A DNA stretch of 64,000 nucleotides from Roridomyces roridus (taxonomy: Eukaryota; Basidiomycota; Agaricomycetes; Agaricales; Mycenaceae). Made by a program: the position numbers and the translations under genes. Below, in pieces: positions 24,356 to 37,143 of the stretch (positions are counted from its first letter, which is position 1; each line of letters begins with the position of its first letter). Where the stretch lies: contig JARKIF010000009.1 in the NCBI GenBank assembly GCA_029378245.1, positions 186,001 through 250,000 on the forward strand. Direction: 5' to 3'. The notes under the pieces are model-generated. The model saw only the letters and a program-made list of their open reading frames with translations, made no database searches and had not been told where the DNA came from.

Positions 24356-24720
24356 CTACTTCGCCTCATCGAAAAGCAGCTGATTCAACAAATCAAAGGC
24401 TTCAACCCTGAAATTCTCAGGCGTGATGACGACGTTCGAATCGCTGAAAGTCAGAGGGGAAGTCGGATTCGTCGAAGATGCCGTCTTCCACTTGGGCCAG
24501 AAAACCTTCGAAGAGTGGCTGGAACCTCCTGGACCGGCGTGCGTGTTCGGATCGAGCGTATTGATAAATTTGACTTGGAAATAATTAGCATGGGGAGACA
24601 AAGAATAAGTCCCACTGACCCAGAGCATCCAAAGCTGTGAAATCAGGGTACGGGTTGTCGCCGTCGGGAACCAAATCGTTTCATCGCTCGTGTGGAACGA
24701 ACCAAATTCGGGCATGGTGA
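24356..24720 (-). pseudogene. 3' remnant of a type-B carboxylesterase gene
   Basis: Only the last about 120 residues are left: FGSFHTSDETIWF (family catalytic His region), FINTLDPN, HSSKVFWPKW and a C-terminus ending LLFDEAK. These match the C-terminus of the esterase at 54.2-56.6 kb. Upstream, the sequence joins gene X sequence near 24,720-24,840, so everything between the two genes and most of the esterase has been deleted from this arm. Confidence 0.75.
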
Positions 24721-24839
24721 ATTTGCCGCCGGTAACACCCACCTGTAACGCCCACCAAACCCCGCTAGTTAGAGGCATTTTCTTTATGCGGGTGGAGAGC
24801 AATGATTTCAAACAATTTCCGCTCGCTTAACACGTCCAT

Positions 24840-26015
24840 CAGCTTCCCGACACCACGACAAGCGATGGCATCTCTGGAAACGACCTGCTCAGCACCAGGG
24901 GCGTAAAACAGCGCTGGCGTGCGGAAGGTACGGAGGGCTTTGAGCTAATGGCACTCATGAGTCGTTGAATGAGTGGAGAATAAATGAAGAACAACTGACC
25001 CCGGGATCGCCTCTACGAAACGCGCGCCCGCCGAGCGTAGCAAGGAGCACCACGTCAACTATCGAGGAGCACGGATCATACGTGGCCAGATACCCCGCGG
25101 GAATCTACGAAAAATCAACACCTATTCCGATTCCTTTAGTACCGCTCACCTGAAAGATCCGACCCAAAGCGATGAAATGCACATTTTGATAGGTCGTTCT
25201 TAATTCCCAAGCAGTCGTCGAATGATCTTCCGTGGGCTGATACCCAGCGCGATCCCAACCACGCTCATCGAGCCGATCGAAACCGCTGAATCCAGCGCCG
25301 AACGCGCTTGCGGGATGACCGCAAGAAACGCTGCCTGGTGTGAGAAAGAGTTGAAAGCAAAGTATATGCATACCTGCTGTCTGAGCGAGGAAACCGGCAT
25401 TTTCCATCGCGTCGTATGCGATCTTTATGTGCTGTAGATGAGTTTCGACGAGGGTGGCTGGCAGATTTAGCATTCAAACCTGTTGAAAACACCGTGACCT
25501 ACTTTGCTGGGCGTCTAGGAGATGCGCGAGAGTAGGATCCAAAGAAAGAAAAGGACGAAGGAGATTCCCAAGGCGCGTCCCACTTTTTGGAGCCGTGTAA
25601 ATAGGCAATCTCATCGGATATGGTGGGTTTTAGGGTTTGGTGAATTGTGATTTTATGGCCCTGGTCGTGCATGAATGACCCGAGGCAAGAAATGGAGTCA
25701 CAAGTACTTGAAAAAGCCGGCGTAAATCATCACATTGGTGAGGCCCACATCTATAATGCAAAAATGAGTTTCAGCGAAGAGAGATGGGTTCATCCCGTAC
25801 AAATCTACGAGATCATGAGCCCAAGGGGGATGTGCGGCACGATCGTCCGCGGTCCAGCTGTCTTGTACGTGGTGAAGAGCTTGAAGCAGGGAGGACGACT
25901 CGGGGCAGCTAGATCCGTGGGTTGCACAGACGCGGTTGAAAAGCGGTGAGGTGGGGTGAATGCGGAGCCTCCATGCCGGGTTTCCGGGGAATACGAGCTT
26001 CTCGCGCCGGGACAT
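24840..26015 (-). pseudogene. Gene X, arm 1 copy (3'-truncated)
   Basis: Exon 1 from about 26,015 begins (M)SRREKLVFPGNPAWRLRIH and continues through PPWAHDLVDLYGMNPSLF. Later exons read AYDAMENAGFLAQTAG and, after a 40-nt intron, SAFGAGFSGFDRLDERGWD and STTAWELRTTYQ. The frame through the 25.4-25.1 kb junction is open here, whereas the arm 2 copy carries a 19-bp insertion at that point. The 3' part is missing because of the deletion that fuses it to the esterase remnant. I do not recognise the family. Confidence 0.5.
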
Positions 26016-26183
26016 TAGAACGGCGCAGAGACACTGTACTAGTCGTCGTGGGATAGCATGGTTCCAATTCCGGAAAGGTGGCTCGGGTCAGCTCGAGCCG
26101 AGCTCTCATCAGCTCGAGTTGCACCGAGCTTGATTGTCAATCAGCTCGAGCCAACTCCAACTCGGCTCGCGGCAGCACTAGGT
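26012..26183. mobile_element. Insertion present only in arm 1, sharing a terminus with the 20.3-kb element
   Basis: Arm 2 (52,440-52,460) reads straight through the site, whereas here about 170 bp intervene between the exon of gene X and the sequence TGCATGATGG. The inserted DNA is rich in CAGCTCGAG motifs and ends CGGCAGCACTA, the terminus of the nested element at 20,810. The opposite terminus is not recognisable, so it looks 5'-truncated. It removes sequence directly upstream of gene X exon 1. Confidence 0.6.
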
Positions 26184-26882
26184 GCATGATGGTTGGGAGC
26201 AAAGTTTGGAAATCAGATTTTGATCATCAAATGATGGCGGCTGCTTTAGCCTTGCTGATTCTCACCTCGAGTCGTATCACCTCAGATCACATGGCGGCCA
26301 AGCTCTGTGCCGACACACACAAGCTGCAAACCCACCCCCTGCCGAAGCAGGCCGGCTCCCACAGACCACCCAGGGACCTCCCGAGACCGCCCGAGACCGC
26401 CCACAACCCACAGACCGTTGCAACGACGCCGCAACTGCGCCGCTGGCTTGTGCCTCGGACGCTAAAGTACTTCTCCCTCCCCGAACCAAACAACGGCGAT
26501 CTGGATTCTTGATTCTTGTCTTCATTTTCATCATTCATTTGATGTAGACGATAGATCTGTCCGGCGCTATCTAGACTTCCTCGATCCTGCGCACCGCCTG
26601 CTTCTACTACCTCTGTTTCACGAGCTCACCAGATGCCCACGTCAGGCCCCTTTGTACACTGCAGTTAATGACGGGAACGAAGATCATGGGAAACTTCCTT
26701 CACACATTGAATTCGAATAGATTCGAATCATCCAGGTAACGGCGTATCTCGTCGCACGTTCGAGAGTTCTCATCAGCACCCTTGATCTTCTTGCTCATCG
26801 CCCACCTATCTCCACGGTTGATACATAACGCTGGGTTGTGCTAAATATATCGTCCTTCCCTTTCTTCCCATCCTCCGCTTCA

Positions 26883-28206
26883 ATGGAGTCCATTTCTTTC
26901 CCTTGGCATGACCTCGTGTATAACATCGTTCAAGCCGGCGTAAGTGGTCTCTGCGTTCTCATTACTTTAGCTTGACTCATCCGCATCAGTTGGAACTCTT
27001 TCTCTACGGTAGGCGTCGGAAAGGCTAGTACAACTTCCGGCAGCCCACACATCCCACCGCAGGAATCTACGTTCATTTATTCTTTTCGGCTATTCATGTT
27101 CTTTCTCGTCGCGGAGCAACGGGGCGGAATGTTTTATTGTTGGCGAGCTGGGCCATGTTCCTCGCAGGCGCAACACAGATGATCATCCAACTTCTTTCGC
27201 TGGCATTTTATGTGCAGGCTCTGCAGTCGTTGTACGAGCCCGGGTCCACGAATGGTGCCGACCACCTTGCAGCGTATAATTCCTTCGTCACCGTCAGTCA
27301 CATCATACTGGCCGTTAATATGTGCGCCGGTACTGCTCTTCTGCTTGATTCCATCTCGTTGACTCTGTAGGTTGATGGGGGACACACTATTCGTAGGTTC
27401 TTCCTCGACACCTTCGATTGACGATTGATTTCGGAAAGGTGTATCGGTGTTATGTGATATGGGGCCGTAACAAGGGTGAGTATGTACTGCCTTCCATCAA
27501 ATGCACGTTTTTGAATCTGTGGATTCGCAGCGGTCGTGGTCCTACCCGTCATGCTCGTGCTCTGTACAGCGGGTGAGTTGTCCGTTTTCTCTTTGCAACT
27601 TGGGGTTGATGATTCTGGTCTAGCTCTGGCGGTGGCAATCCAATATTCGCTGGATAGCGTCACGGCTACCCAAGTTGGCTTCCTTTCGATTGCGATAACA
27701 AACTTTGTTCTGACTGGACTCACTGGTAAGCAACCATTATCATTCTATACCCCCTCGAATGTGAACATCTGAACAGCCGGCCGGATATGGTGGTTGAAAC
27801 GACAATCCTCGCATCCAAAAAATCCTCTGGGGAAGCGCTATAATAATGCCATAGCCATCATGTAGGTGTTTCCCATTTCCAAAAGTATTTTAACTCACGG
27901 GCCACAGAATCGAATCTGGAGCCTTATATTTCGTTTTCGGCATACTCCTGGCCGCTACGGCAAGGATTGAACCACAAATCGATTCACTACCTTTTGGAAT
28001 CTTTCTTGGGATTGGGAAGCAGGGCGTCGTGAGTTGTGTTCCGAATTGAGTCTGTCTGGTTTCTTACTGTGCGAACATAGAATATCATTCCTGCGCTTTC
28101 TATCATACTGGGTGTCCGGCACGTCGACGGCGCTCATGACAGCGGCTCAGAGAAATACAGTCTGACCGTCGGGAACAAGGAAATTGGTTCAAATTCATCG
28201 GTTTAG
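26883..28206 (+). CDS. Seven-helix membrane protein of agaric type (intact)
   Basis: Ten exons join in one frame: 26,883-26,939, 26,990-27,008, 27,063-27,321, 27,371-27,392, 27,439-27,475, 27,531-27,572, 27,624-27,725, 27,777-27,861, 27,908-28,028 and 28,081-28,206. All introns are GT..AG and 46-55 nt long. The protein starts MESISFPWHDLVYNIVQAG, goes to LELFLYGIYVHLFFSAIHV, then further helices, then the conserved MGDTLFVYRCYVIWGRN loop, AGRIWWLKRQ, and a last helix near IIPALSIILG with a polar tail. Many agaricomycetes have large numbers of such proteins; receptor-like roles have been suggested but not shown. The arm 2 copy is broken. Confidence 0.82.
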
Positions 28207-29190
28207 TAGCTAGCAACGGTTTGAAATCCACCGGAATGTCCAGGACGGGATATCTACTCTCGTTAGTCGGTGACCTGTTGAGTGACCAGCACCTGACGCT
28301 TTTTCCAAGGTTCTCGTCCATGTGTTTCACGACCGCGAATCTGCTCGGATCCAGATATCGCTGCTCTGTCCTGACATGCTGTAATTCACTTGAAGGAGGA
28401 ACTTGGGTAATTGCTGTTCAATCTGAGCCTTTGGACATATCCGTGGTGTGGGCAGCATTTTTGTGCAGCAAGTCGAACTTTGAACTTTGAAGTTGCTTTC
28501 AAGTCTGAAACTAGCGGGTGGGAAACTAATTGCCCCATTTGTGCTGTCCATCATTCAAGCTTGCCACTTGGTCCCGACTCCCGACTCGTTCCTCCTCCTC
28601 CCTCGAGTCCTACTTCTTCTCCCGAGCTCATTGCCTGATGAAGACGTCACGGTGAACCCACTACCCCGAAGGCTCTCCAGTACCTATTCCAACCTGATGA
28701 TCTGTCAATTCCCGATCGATCGGAAATTTTTCCAGTCATTCGAGTCGACCGCAAAAAGAACGTCCCGTGCCAGGAATCGAAAGAGTCGCCTGCGGAGAGA
28801 GCAAAGGATTGCACAGTAGATCTTGGAACTCCTCGATATCTGTTCGTTCCTCTCAGTCGTCCCTCGCACGACATCGGTCTTGGTATGTCCATGGTGCCTA
28901 CTGTCGATAATTTTGAGCTCACAAGACAGAAAGGATGTCTTCCTCGCGATCGTGCCTTCCCCTATCGTCTACTGTGTCGCGATTCCACGTCGTCAGACGC
29001 TCCTCAGTCAATTTGCTTCCGCGGGATCCCCTGACCGATTCCCTCCCGCGTTCAACGCGTCAATGGCCCCTACACACCCTCTTTCGCGTCCTTTCGACGC
29101 CAGAGCTCTACATTCCACGTGCAACTAAACAAACTCAAACAGCGAGTTTGTTTACAGAATCATTCTCCATTCCTCGTCAATACCACCACC
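28207..29190. other. Spacer; site where arm 2 carries a P450 and an F-box gene
   Basis: The first about 70 bp still match arm 2 (near 47,750), and from about 28,700 the match resumes with arm 2 near 42,290. The about 5 kb of arm 2 between those points (F-box pseudogene and P450) have no counterpart here. No gene is seen in this spacer. Confidence 0.6.
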
Positions 29191-29811
29191 ATGTCCAGCA
29201 ACATCATCTTCACCACTCTCCCCCTCGTCGCCTTCATCGGTGGGCCCATCGACAACCGTTTCTCCCCTCCTCCTCGCCCCAAGAGGGCTCACTTTGAGCT
29301 CGAGGACGACGGGCAGGTCGATGGCCGCTGCAAGCGTCTCCGCCCCAGCGCTGCGCCGTTGCGCTCTCGAGTCCCGAATAACAGCTTCCTGACCTCATAC
29401 CGTCGCCGCGAGGCCCACAAGCGCCATCACCCTCCTCCTCCTCCCACCGGCCCTGTCACCATAACCATCTTCCAGACCGTGGCCGTCATTCGTCGGGGCG
29501 AAAGCGAGACGCCCGCTCAACGCTTGGAGCGCCTCGCCTGGAACGCTTTCTGCGAGCAAATTGGCGGCGAGAGCCCTCACTCGCCTTTTAGCCACAGCGT
29601 CGCCTTGTTGGCGGAGCGTCTAGAGCAGATGAGTTTGAAGGACGTAGACGCCGAGATGGCTGAAGTCGACCCGGACATTGAGATGGAGGAGGCCGAGCCC
29701 GTCCCACCCTCTCCTGCTCCCGTCATTCGGCGTCCTCGTCGCGTCGCGCTTGCATGCAACTCCATTCCCTCGAACTCGGCATCGCTGCGCATGCCGCCTA
29801 TTGCACATTAG
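29191..29811 (+). CDS. Small basic proline-rich protein, arm 1 copy
   Basis: A single-exon frame of 206 residues starts at ATG 29,191 (MSSNIIFTTLPLVAFIGG). It has basic clusters that could serve nuclear import (PRPKRAHFELE, RCKRLRPSAAPLRSR), a run of prolines before TGPVTITIFQTVAVIRRGE, a conserved PAQRLERLAWNAFCEQ segment and an acidic Glu/Asp-rich stretch before the tail. I do not recognise the family. The inverted partner at 41.8 kb encodes nearly the same protein, with length differences in whole codons only, which suggests selection on the protein. Confidence 0.65.
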   Translation: MSSNIIFTTLPLVAFIGGPIDNRFSPPPRPKRAHFELEDDGQVDGRCKRLRPSAAPLRSRVPNNSFLTSYRRREAHKRHHPPPPPTGPVTITIFQTVAVIRRGESETPAQRLERLAWNAFCEQIGGESPHSPFSHSVALLAERLEQMSLKDVDAEMAEVDPDIEMEEAEPVPPSPAPVIRRPRRVALACNSIPSNSASLRMPPIAH

Positions 29812-32491
29812 ATGAAAGTTGGATACAAAGTGCGTGCCTTGCTTCCGTCCCATCCTCCACACTCTTACAGTGTCTTCCAGGATAAGACGTGCCACAGATC
29901 TATTTGATGTGCGTGGGTCGTCGCCTATCCTGCCTGCCTTCCTCGCTGACTCTAGCACAGTGCTTCATTATACCCGGCTGCGCGAATGCGCCCTATTGCA
30001 CAGACTATCCCTGCTTGCCCCGGCTCTTCTATTTGCCTCTTCAATGGTGCCTAGCCATCCACAGTGCACCTCTATCCTTCGACTTCTCTCCCTGTGTCCT
30101 CTGGGCCAAGATACCCCCTGCGCGTGTAGGATTCTTGTTTCTATCTCTCAGTGCGTGTTCCGTTCTTTCTTTCTTTCCCAATGCTAATATCTCTGTAGAC
30201 TCTTCCTCCGGCTGCCAATGCGCCGTGACTTCTTTGCTTGCTCCTGGATATTCGGATCCGTCTGTGCCGCCTTGCCCTTTCCTTCCCTTCGGGCATCAAG
30301 ATACCTCCTTTCTCACCGCTCCAGGTATGTTCTCGCATACCCTAATGTCTTCTCTCGCTCACACCTTCTTCAGGACGCCGTTGGCACCTGCTGCTTCTAG
30401 CCTCTTCGTTCCTGCAGTTCTTCGATATAGCCCGAGCAATTGGTCGACCCTTTTTGGATACCCCGGTCCCTTGTTTCCTTTGACGACGTACCCTTCCTCG
30501 GCCGTCTTTCGCCCGCCTTCTTTGTGCTTCCTTTGGTGAGTCTCCCTGCCCACCGGGCATTGGATTGGGACTGATACTCTTTCAGTATACCTGGGCCCTT
30601 GTTCGACATGTGCTACCTCTGGTCTTTCCCCCGCCATTGCTCGTTCTCTGTGGATTCAGTCTATTGTGAGTTTTTCACGTCCATTACGTCATGCGTCCGA
30701 GCTGAGGTTTGTAGTATCCCTCCGCCCAACGGTTGCCAGTGGGACCACATCTCTCTGGCTCGACCGATAGCGATACCCGACGCCCGCTCCTCCTTGGCTA
30801 TTACACTTGACCTCGACACGATGCACTGGATTGACCTTGCTTGACAGCCTGGTCACCCTCCCGCGCGAAACCCTCCACGTTCCTTATCCCGGCCAGCTCC
30901 CTTGGACACCCCCGCCGCGCTCCCTCGTACCCTGCCGATCCCGCTGCGAAACTTCCTCCCGTCACATCTCCGAATAGAAGCACCCCAAGGTCCTCGATAA
31001 TCTCCCAAAGAGATCACACCGCGACACCCCAGTTTGGAAACCGCGCTACCCACATCAGCCAACTCCGCTGCTACCACAGTGCATAACTACCCTTCCCTCC
31101 TTCCTTCGCCGCGATACCCCACCTCACCTTCCGACGAGCCGAGGACGTCGACTTTCATTGTCCACCCTCGTCATCGTCGACCCCGTCGGCCTCTTCCCGC
31201 ACGCCTTGCATCATCGGCCGCAAATCTTCACGCTCTCGGCGTCATCATCCTTCCTCCCTTCGTTCCGCCGCCTCTAGGCTCGAGCGAGCTCCGAATCGGT
31301 TGCTCGGCTCCCGCGAAGTCGCTATCGGCCGTTGTCGATCCATGCCATCCATCCGTGACCACCGAAACCTTCATCCGCCTTGTTCGTCATGACCGCAGTC
31401 GCTCGCTTTCGCTTTCGCCTGCCATCTGTTTTGCCCTATTTGTTCGGCGTTTTCGGCTTTCGGCTTCCGACTCCTATTTGCTTTCGACTGCCGTTCTTCG
31501 AAGTGCGTTTTTTGTCCTGGGTGAGTCTTCTCTGCTGTATTTTTGCCCACTATCCTGATATCTTCATCCTCAGCTATCCGTCGGTTCCTCGCATAGTCCA
31601 CGTCGTCCCTTCGCCTTTCCGAGTCAGCACGGTCTCGCTGTGTACAAGCATGATTTTCCTATCTTGCGAAGCTGTCTTCAGGAGGGCTGGTCTTCCACCA
31701 CACAGAATTGCAGGGTTTCGCGTCGGACTATCCACGCATAGGGAAGGGTTTGAGCTTCGGGGCTTGTTTTGGGCAAATGTGCAGATGTGAAGATCTAGAA
31801 ACGTACGAGGGGATTGTATGTACCAGGCAGAGTAGTTGCTACCGTGAAATTACAAGTTGTACGGGATTCAGCGACATGCACGGATCGTCAGCGCGTCAGC
31901 TTGTTTGTTCACACTGTTGGGAATAGGCCCGCTGTGTGCACGGAGAAACCACGGGATGGGGAATATTCGGGACGCCGCGGATTCTGCTTCTACGGCTGCG
32001 CAGCGCTGCGGCGCAGCATTAGATTTAGTATATATACGGGGGCTTACGAGCTCAAGCCCCCCAGCTTCCTGTACTTAATTAGTTGTCGAATTCAACACAC
32101 ACATTCCAGCGTCCGAAAGCTGAAAATCAATCTTCACTACACCCAGCACTCCTGTTACGAACGAGACTCGACCCGAAGGCGTGTTACGTTGAATGAAGGG
32201 GACACAGTCGTCCAGCGTGGGGCTATATGCATTGCTGGAAGAATGAGACGAAGGAATGAGCCAGGATGTATGTATTTCATTGGACTTCAATAGTATGCAC
32301 TCTATGTGCCTTGTTAACGATTAACCATGAATTTCCTGGATTTCGGACTGGGTGCGAAACCGGTCAACGTGAACGGCCAGAAGCTTGCGGAAGAATGGCC
32401 TTAGACGAAAGAAAACCCGACATTTTTGACAGAGGGTACAAGTACAACAGTTTGCGTATATTCAGGCAGAATCGATACAAGTACACAATAA
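29812..32491. other. CT-rich tract with repeated motifs, no gene assigned
   Basis: The first about 1 kb matches arm 2 (41.1-40.3 kb). It contains spaced copies of a motif like TATACCTGGGCCCTTGTTCGAC (about 30,461 and 30,590), found also in arm 2. Splice-like GT and AG signals are frequent, but no reading frame is convincing. From 31.1 kb the sequence is single-copy; a TATA-like run lies at about 32,030. Confidence 0.4.
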
Positions 32492-33048
32492 TCAAGCAGT
32501 GTCGCCGTGGGGAATCGGAGGCGGGACATCGGGGCCAATATCGGCGTCCGTGGCTCCAAGAACTTGCATGAGCTGGGTTCGACCGAACATATGCGCCGTC
32601 TCGATGGCGGTCGGTTTGCCCAGCCTGGGATCCGCACCCTTCTCTGCAAGCGTACGAACGACGTCGTCGTGGGCCTTGAAGACCGCCCCCGCAATCATGG
32701 ATTGTCCTAGCCCGTTGAGTAGGTTCGGGTCACCTCCCTTGTCGAGTAGCTTCTTGGTGAGGTCGAGATGGCCGGCTGGGAGCGCTGAGTATTATCCCCG
32801 ACTGCTGGGAAATAAATACCAACCGTATGAGGCGAGCATGAGGAGGCTGTTGCCTAGCAATCGGGGATCGGTGTATCAAGAACGATTAGAAATGTGTTCA
32901 CCCACCTTTCTCGTTCAGAATGTTCACTGGTAGGCCCGCATCGACCGCCGCGAGGAGCAGCTCCGAGTTCCCGTCTCGTGCAGCATCGAACATCCGATGG
33001 GCGAAGTCAATCGTTTCAGGCGGAAGAGTAGAAAGATCTGGCTTGACT
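32492..33048 (-). CDS. Ankyrin-repeat protein
   Basis: Three exons on the minus strand give LSTLPPETIDFAHRMFDAA, then RDGNSELLLAAVDAGLPVN, a short middle exon NSLLMLASY, and AGHLDLTKKLLDKGGDPN followed by IAGAVFKAHDDVVRTLAEK and a Pro-rich tail ending HGDTA. That is three to four ankyrin units, a protein-binding scaffold; cellular location is probably cytosolic or nuclear. The introns (about 32,767-32,824 and 32,861-32,910) are GT..AG. The first exon is open back to a TGA at about 33,060, and no ATG in the right frame is visible before it, so the start probably lies in an upstream exon I cannot fix. Confidence 0.7.
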
Positions 33049-33339
33049 ACGGTTCAGATGGACGAGTTCATACGAGAACGGGAAAGGCACCATGGTGGTC
33101 AGAAGCAGGTTACGGATCAGGTGGATGACAAATATATCAAAACTTTCTTCTTTTCTCCGCGTCCAGTTCCATCGAAAGAGTCCATGCTCCGGGTTGTTGC
33201 CGCACTTGGTGGTAGAATTCTGGTCAGTTTCTTGCGCGGTCTAAACCAATTCACTGAACTAGACCCGCGTGCAGCTGCTACTGGTGCCACCGGCGATCGC
33301 GACTCGTTTGCGTGCTCTGCCCTCAGTCCGTGAATTACC

Positions 33340-34830
33340 ATGGAGAATATCACTTCTGCTCTTCTATTAATGGGCAATTCATCTACCTCCGACATCGAAC
33401 ATCACTCAAAAAGCCTCATTCTCGCGGCGGAGGCCAATCTCGCCCGCATTGAATCCCAGATTCAGGATCTCTTGCGCCTTCGCGACCGCGAGCGAGGAAT
33501 CATCGCCGCTCTGAAGCAGATTGCGGCTCCCATACGCAAGCTTCCCGCCGAGCTTTTGGTCGAGATATTCCGTGTTGTCGCGGCGCGAGCTGGGAAGCGG
33601 TCGATTCCCAACCAGACTAGCTGGGCACTCAAGCCCGTGTTGGTCCTGTCTCAGGTCTGCGCACACTGGAGGCAGCTGTGGAACTATCAGGTCAACCTGA
33701 ACCTCAAGAAGGCGCCGTCGGACACGTATTTGGCGACGACAAAAACGTTCTTTGAGCGTTCAGCGCCCTTGCTTGTCCCGATGCTGTGGCGAGGGCAGAC
33801 TCAGGAAGCCTCACCCCTTGTCCAAGTGATGTTGGATCTTGCCCCACGCTGGGACTCGCTGGTCTTTGAGGCATCGGACGTATCGCAATTGCACAAACTC
33901 TCCACGGATGCGCTGAAGAGTCTCATCAGCCTCGATCTGAAACACCGAGACGAAATTCCAGCCCACGAACCTCTAAAGGTTTTCCTCGGCGCGCATTCTC
34001 TCAGGACCGTCCGCCTTTTGGTGCCGAGCATGGATGAGATCCGCATGCCTTGGTCCCAGCTCGTGGACCTGACACTGTGCGTCTGGCAGGACGAACCTGC
34101 CGAGAAGATTCTCGACATTCTGGTCCAGTGCACGAATCTCGTCGCAGCTCAATTGAGCGGATTTGTTTCCTGGAGTGAACCGCCCGATCTCGGTTCAACT
34201 CCAGTCGTTCAGCTCACACAATTGGTCACCTTGAAATTGAGTTGCGACGTGGAATACAACGAGGGTTTCATTAGCCCCTTCTTTGCACGCCTCGCTCTCC
34301 CTGCGCTCGTCAACTTGGACATTTGCACGGGTCTCGAGACCCATTGGTCCTCTGCGGAACTCACATCATTCCTGCGCCGTTCTCCAAACATCGAGAATTT
34401 GGTCATCTCAGACTCCCACGTGCACATGACTTCCCACAACGTCTTGTCCCTTTTCGCAGATTCTCCGAATCTCGTGACGCTGAAGTTGCAATGTTTCGGC
34501 TATGATGAGGCTTTCGAATCTGCTCTCGAGTGCCTCACGTTCTCCGCTACTTCGCCGGCACATTCAGCGCCACGCCTCCAAAAACTCGTCATTTCAGACA
34601 ACACACGGAATCTCGACGAAGAAAGGCTCACGGATATGATTTCTTCGCGATGGTGGACCGAGGCACAGCTCGCCGCGTTTCCAGTTTCCCCGCCTGTAGC
34701 GCGCTGGGTGAAACTCAAAATTTGCACCGACTTTGAGGGCCTGCCCGAAGAAAAGCGAGAGTACAGTGATGTGTTTATGGAGGAGATTAAGCAGCTCAAA
34801 GCGCAGGGACTCGACGTCAAGATTAGCTAG
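33340..34830 (+). CDS. F-box/LRR-like protein
   Basis: A single exon encodes 496 residues from MENITSALLLMGNSS. Residues about 25-60 form a short coiled coil (LARIESQIQDLLRLRDRER), directly followed by the F-box core IRKLPAELLVEIFRVVA, the arrangement usual for agaric F-box proteins. The rest consists of leucine-rich segments spaced like LRRs (LVDLTLCVWQDEP, LVTLKLSCDVEYN, LVTLKLQCFGYDE). Such proteins join SKP1 in SCF ubiquitin ligases and bind substrates through the C-terminal part; the substrate is unknown. The frame is intact and lies in the single-copy centre of the window. Confidence 0.88.
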   Translation: MENITSALLLMGNSSTSDIEHHSKSLILAAEANLARIESQIQDLLRLRDRERGIIAALKQIAAPIRKLPAELLVEIFRVVAARAGKRSIPNQTSWALKPVLVLSQVCAHWRQLWNYQVNLNLKKAPSDTYLATTKTFFERSAPLLVPMLWRGQTQEASPLVQVMLDLAPRWDSLVFEASDVSQLHKLSTDALKSLISLDLKHRDEIPAHEPLKVFLGAHSLRTVRLLVPSMDEIRMPWSQLVDLTLCVWQDEPAEKILDILVQCTNLVAAQLSGFVSWSEPPDLGSTPVVQLTQLVTLKLSCDVEYNEGFISPFFARLALPALVNLDICTGLETHWSSAELTSFLRRSPNIENLVISDSHVHMTSHNVLSLFADSPNLVTLKLQCFGYDEAFESALECLTFSATSPAHSAPRLQKLVISDNTRNLDEERLTDMISSRWWTEAQLAAFPVSPPVARWVKLKICTDFEGLPEEKREYSDVFMEEIKQLKAQGLDVKIS

Positions 34831-34908
34831 GTACTGAACGGACGAACGATTCACGACGCGTGTAGAGATACCAGATAGCAATTGACATTGGTCTGTTCAC
34901 AAAAACAA

Positions 34909-36545
<1,637 letters not shown>

Positions 36546-36676
36546 GGTTCGTTGCTGTCGGACGCAGGAACGCGGGTATATATATGTGCTCCAGATACGC
36601 AGCAAAATTCGAGTCAGTAATTGACTGACTGTGCTCGCAGTGACTCCGAGTCAGAATGATAATAATAATAAAATTA

Positions 36677-36957
36677 GTGTTTACCACGGGTCACCCGCGG
36701 GTAGTCAGACGACGACCCGTGCACCCGGTAAGGGTCCTGACCCGACGTGTAACTTGACGGGTTTTGGCCGTATTCCGGGAAGCTGGTACCTGGAGCCGTC
36801 TGTTAGCAATGTCTTGGGTCCTCAAGACGCTGCACAGTCACCTCTTCATCGCGTTCCGACGCAATTGAACGGTTTGAGCCTGACCCATACGGGTTACGGG
36901 TTGTTCAACAACGAGTCAACGACCTGAGCCCGGGCAACCCGAACCCGTGGTGAACAC
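36677..36957. mobile_element. Small inverted-repeat element upstream of VPS4
   Basis: The left end GTGTTTACCACGGGT is matched by the inverse ACCCGTGGTGAACAC at the right end with one mismatch. The interior is dense in ACCCG/CGGGT motifs in both orientations. No clear target duplication is visible. It could affect promoters of VPS4 (minus strand, 130 bp away). Confidence 0.55.
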
Positions 36958-37143
36958 CAACTCCGAGTGAGCAGCGGCGCAGCGACGTTGACCGTGAGTC
37001 GATCCGATTCAGAGGAGCATCCAGAGGAGCGAAACGGAAAACAAAACGCGAGTAGCCGAACGTGGGTTGGTGGATAAGATTAATCTTCATATCATCTCGG
37101 CTGCAGAGGCGTCCGATTCTCGGCAACGACTACACCAACATGC

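Larger units (their letters stand above)
22800..31100 (+). repeat. Arm 1 of a large imperfect inverted duplication
   Basis: Order on this arm: zinc-knuckle copy C (+), esterase remnant (-), gene X (-), seven-helix gene (+), small basic protein gene (+), then a CT-rich tract. The same elements occur in reverse order and orientation between about 58.8 and 40.3 kb. Colinear matches include the intergenic stretches, for example the sequence between copy C and the esterase remnant. Similarity is uneven: near identical around 25.6-26.0 kb and clearly lower in the esterase remnant. Confidence 0.85.

Noticed and set aside
25647..25949. Open frame of 100 codons conserved in both arms (also 52,519-52,821)
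   Set aside because: It is antisense to exon 1 of gene X; its conservation follows from the overall near-identity of the arms there.
26277..26538. Minus-strand Gly/Arg-rich frame with a counterpart at 52,107-52,361
   Set aside because: The two copies change frame relative to each other and lie in the divergent promoter region between gene X and the seven-helix gene.
31034..31790. Several Ser/Pro/Phe-rich frames in the CT-rich tract
   Set aside because: Low-complexity composition creates open frames on both strands; no motif or splice-consistent model emerged.
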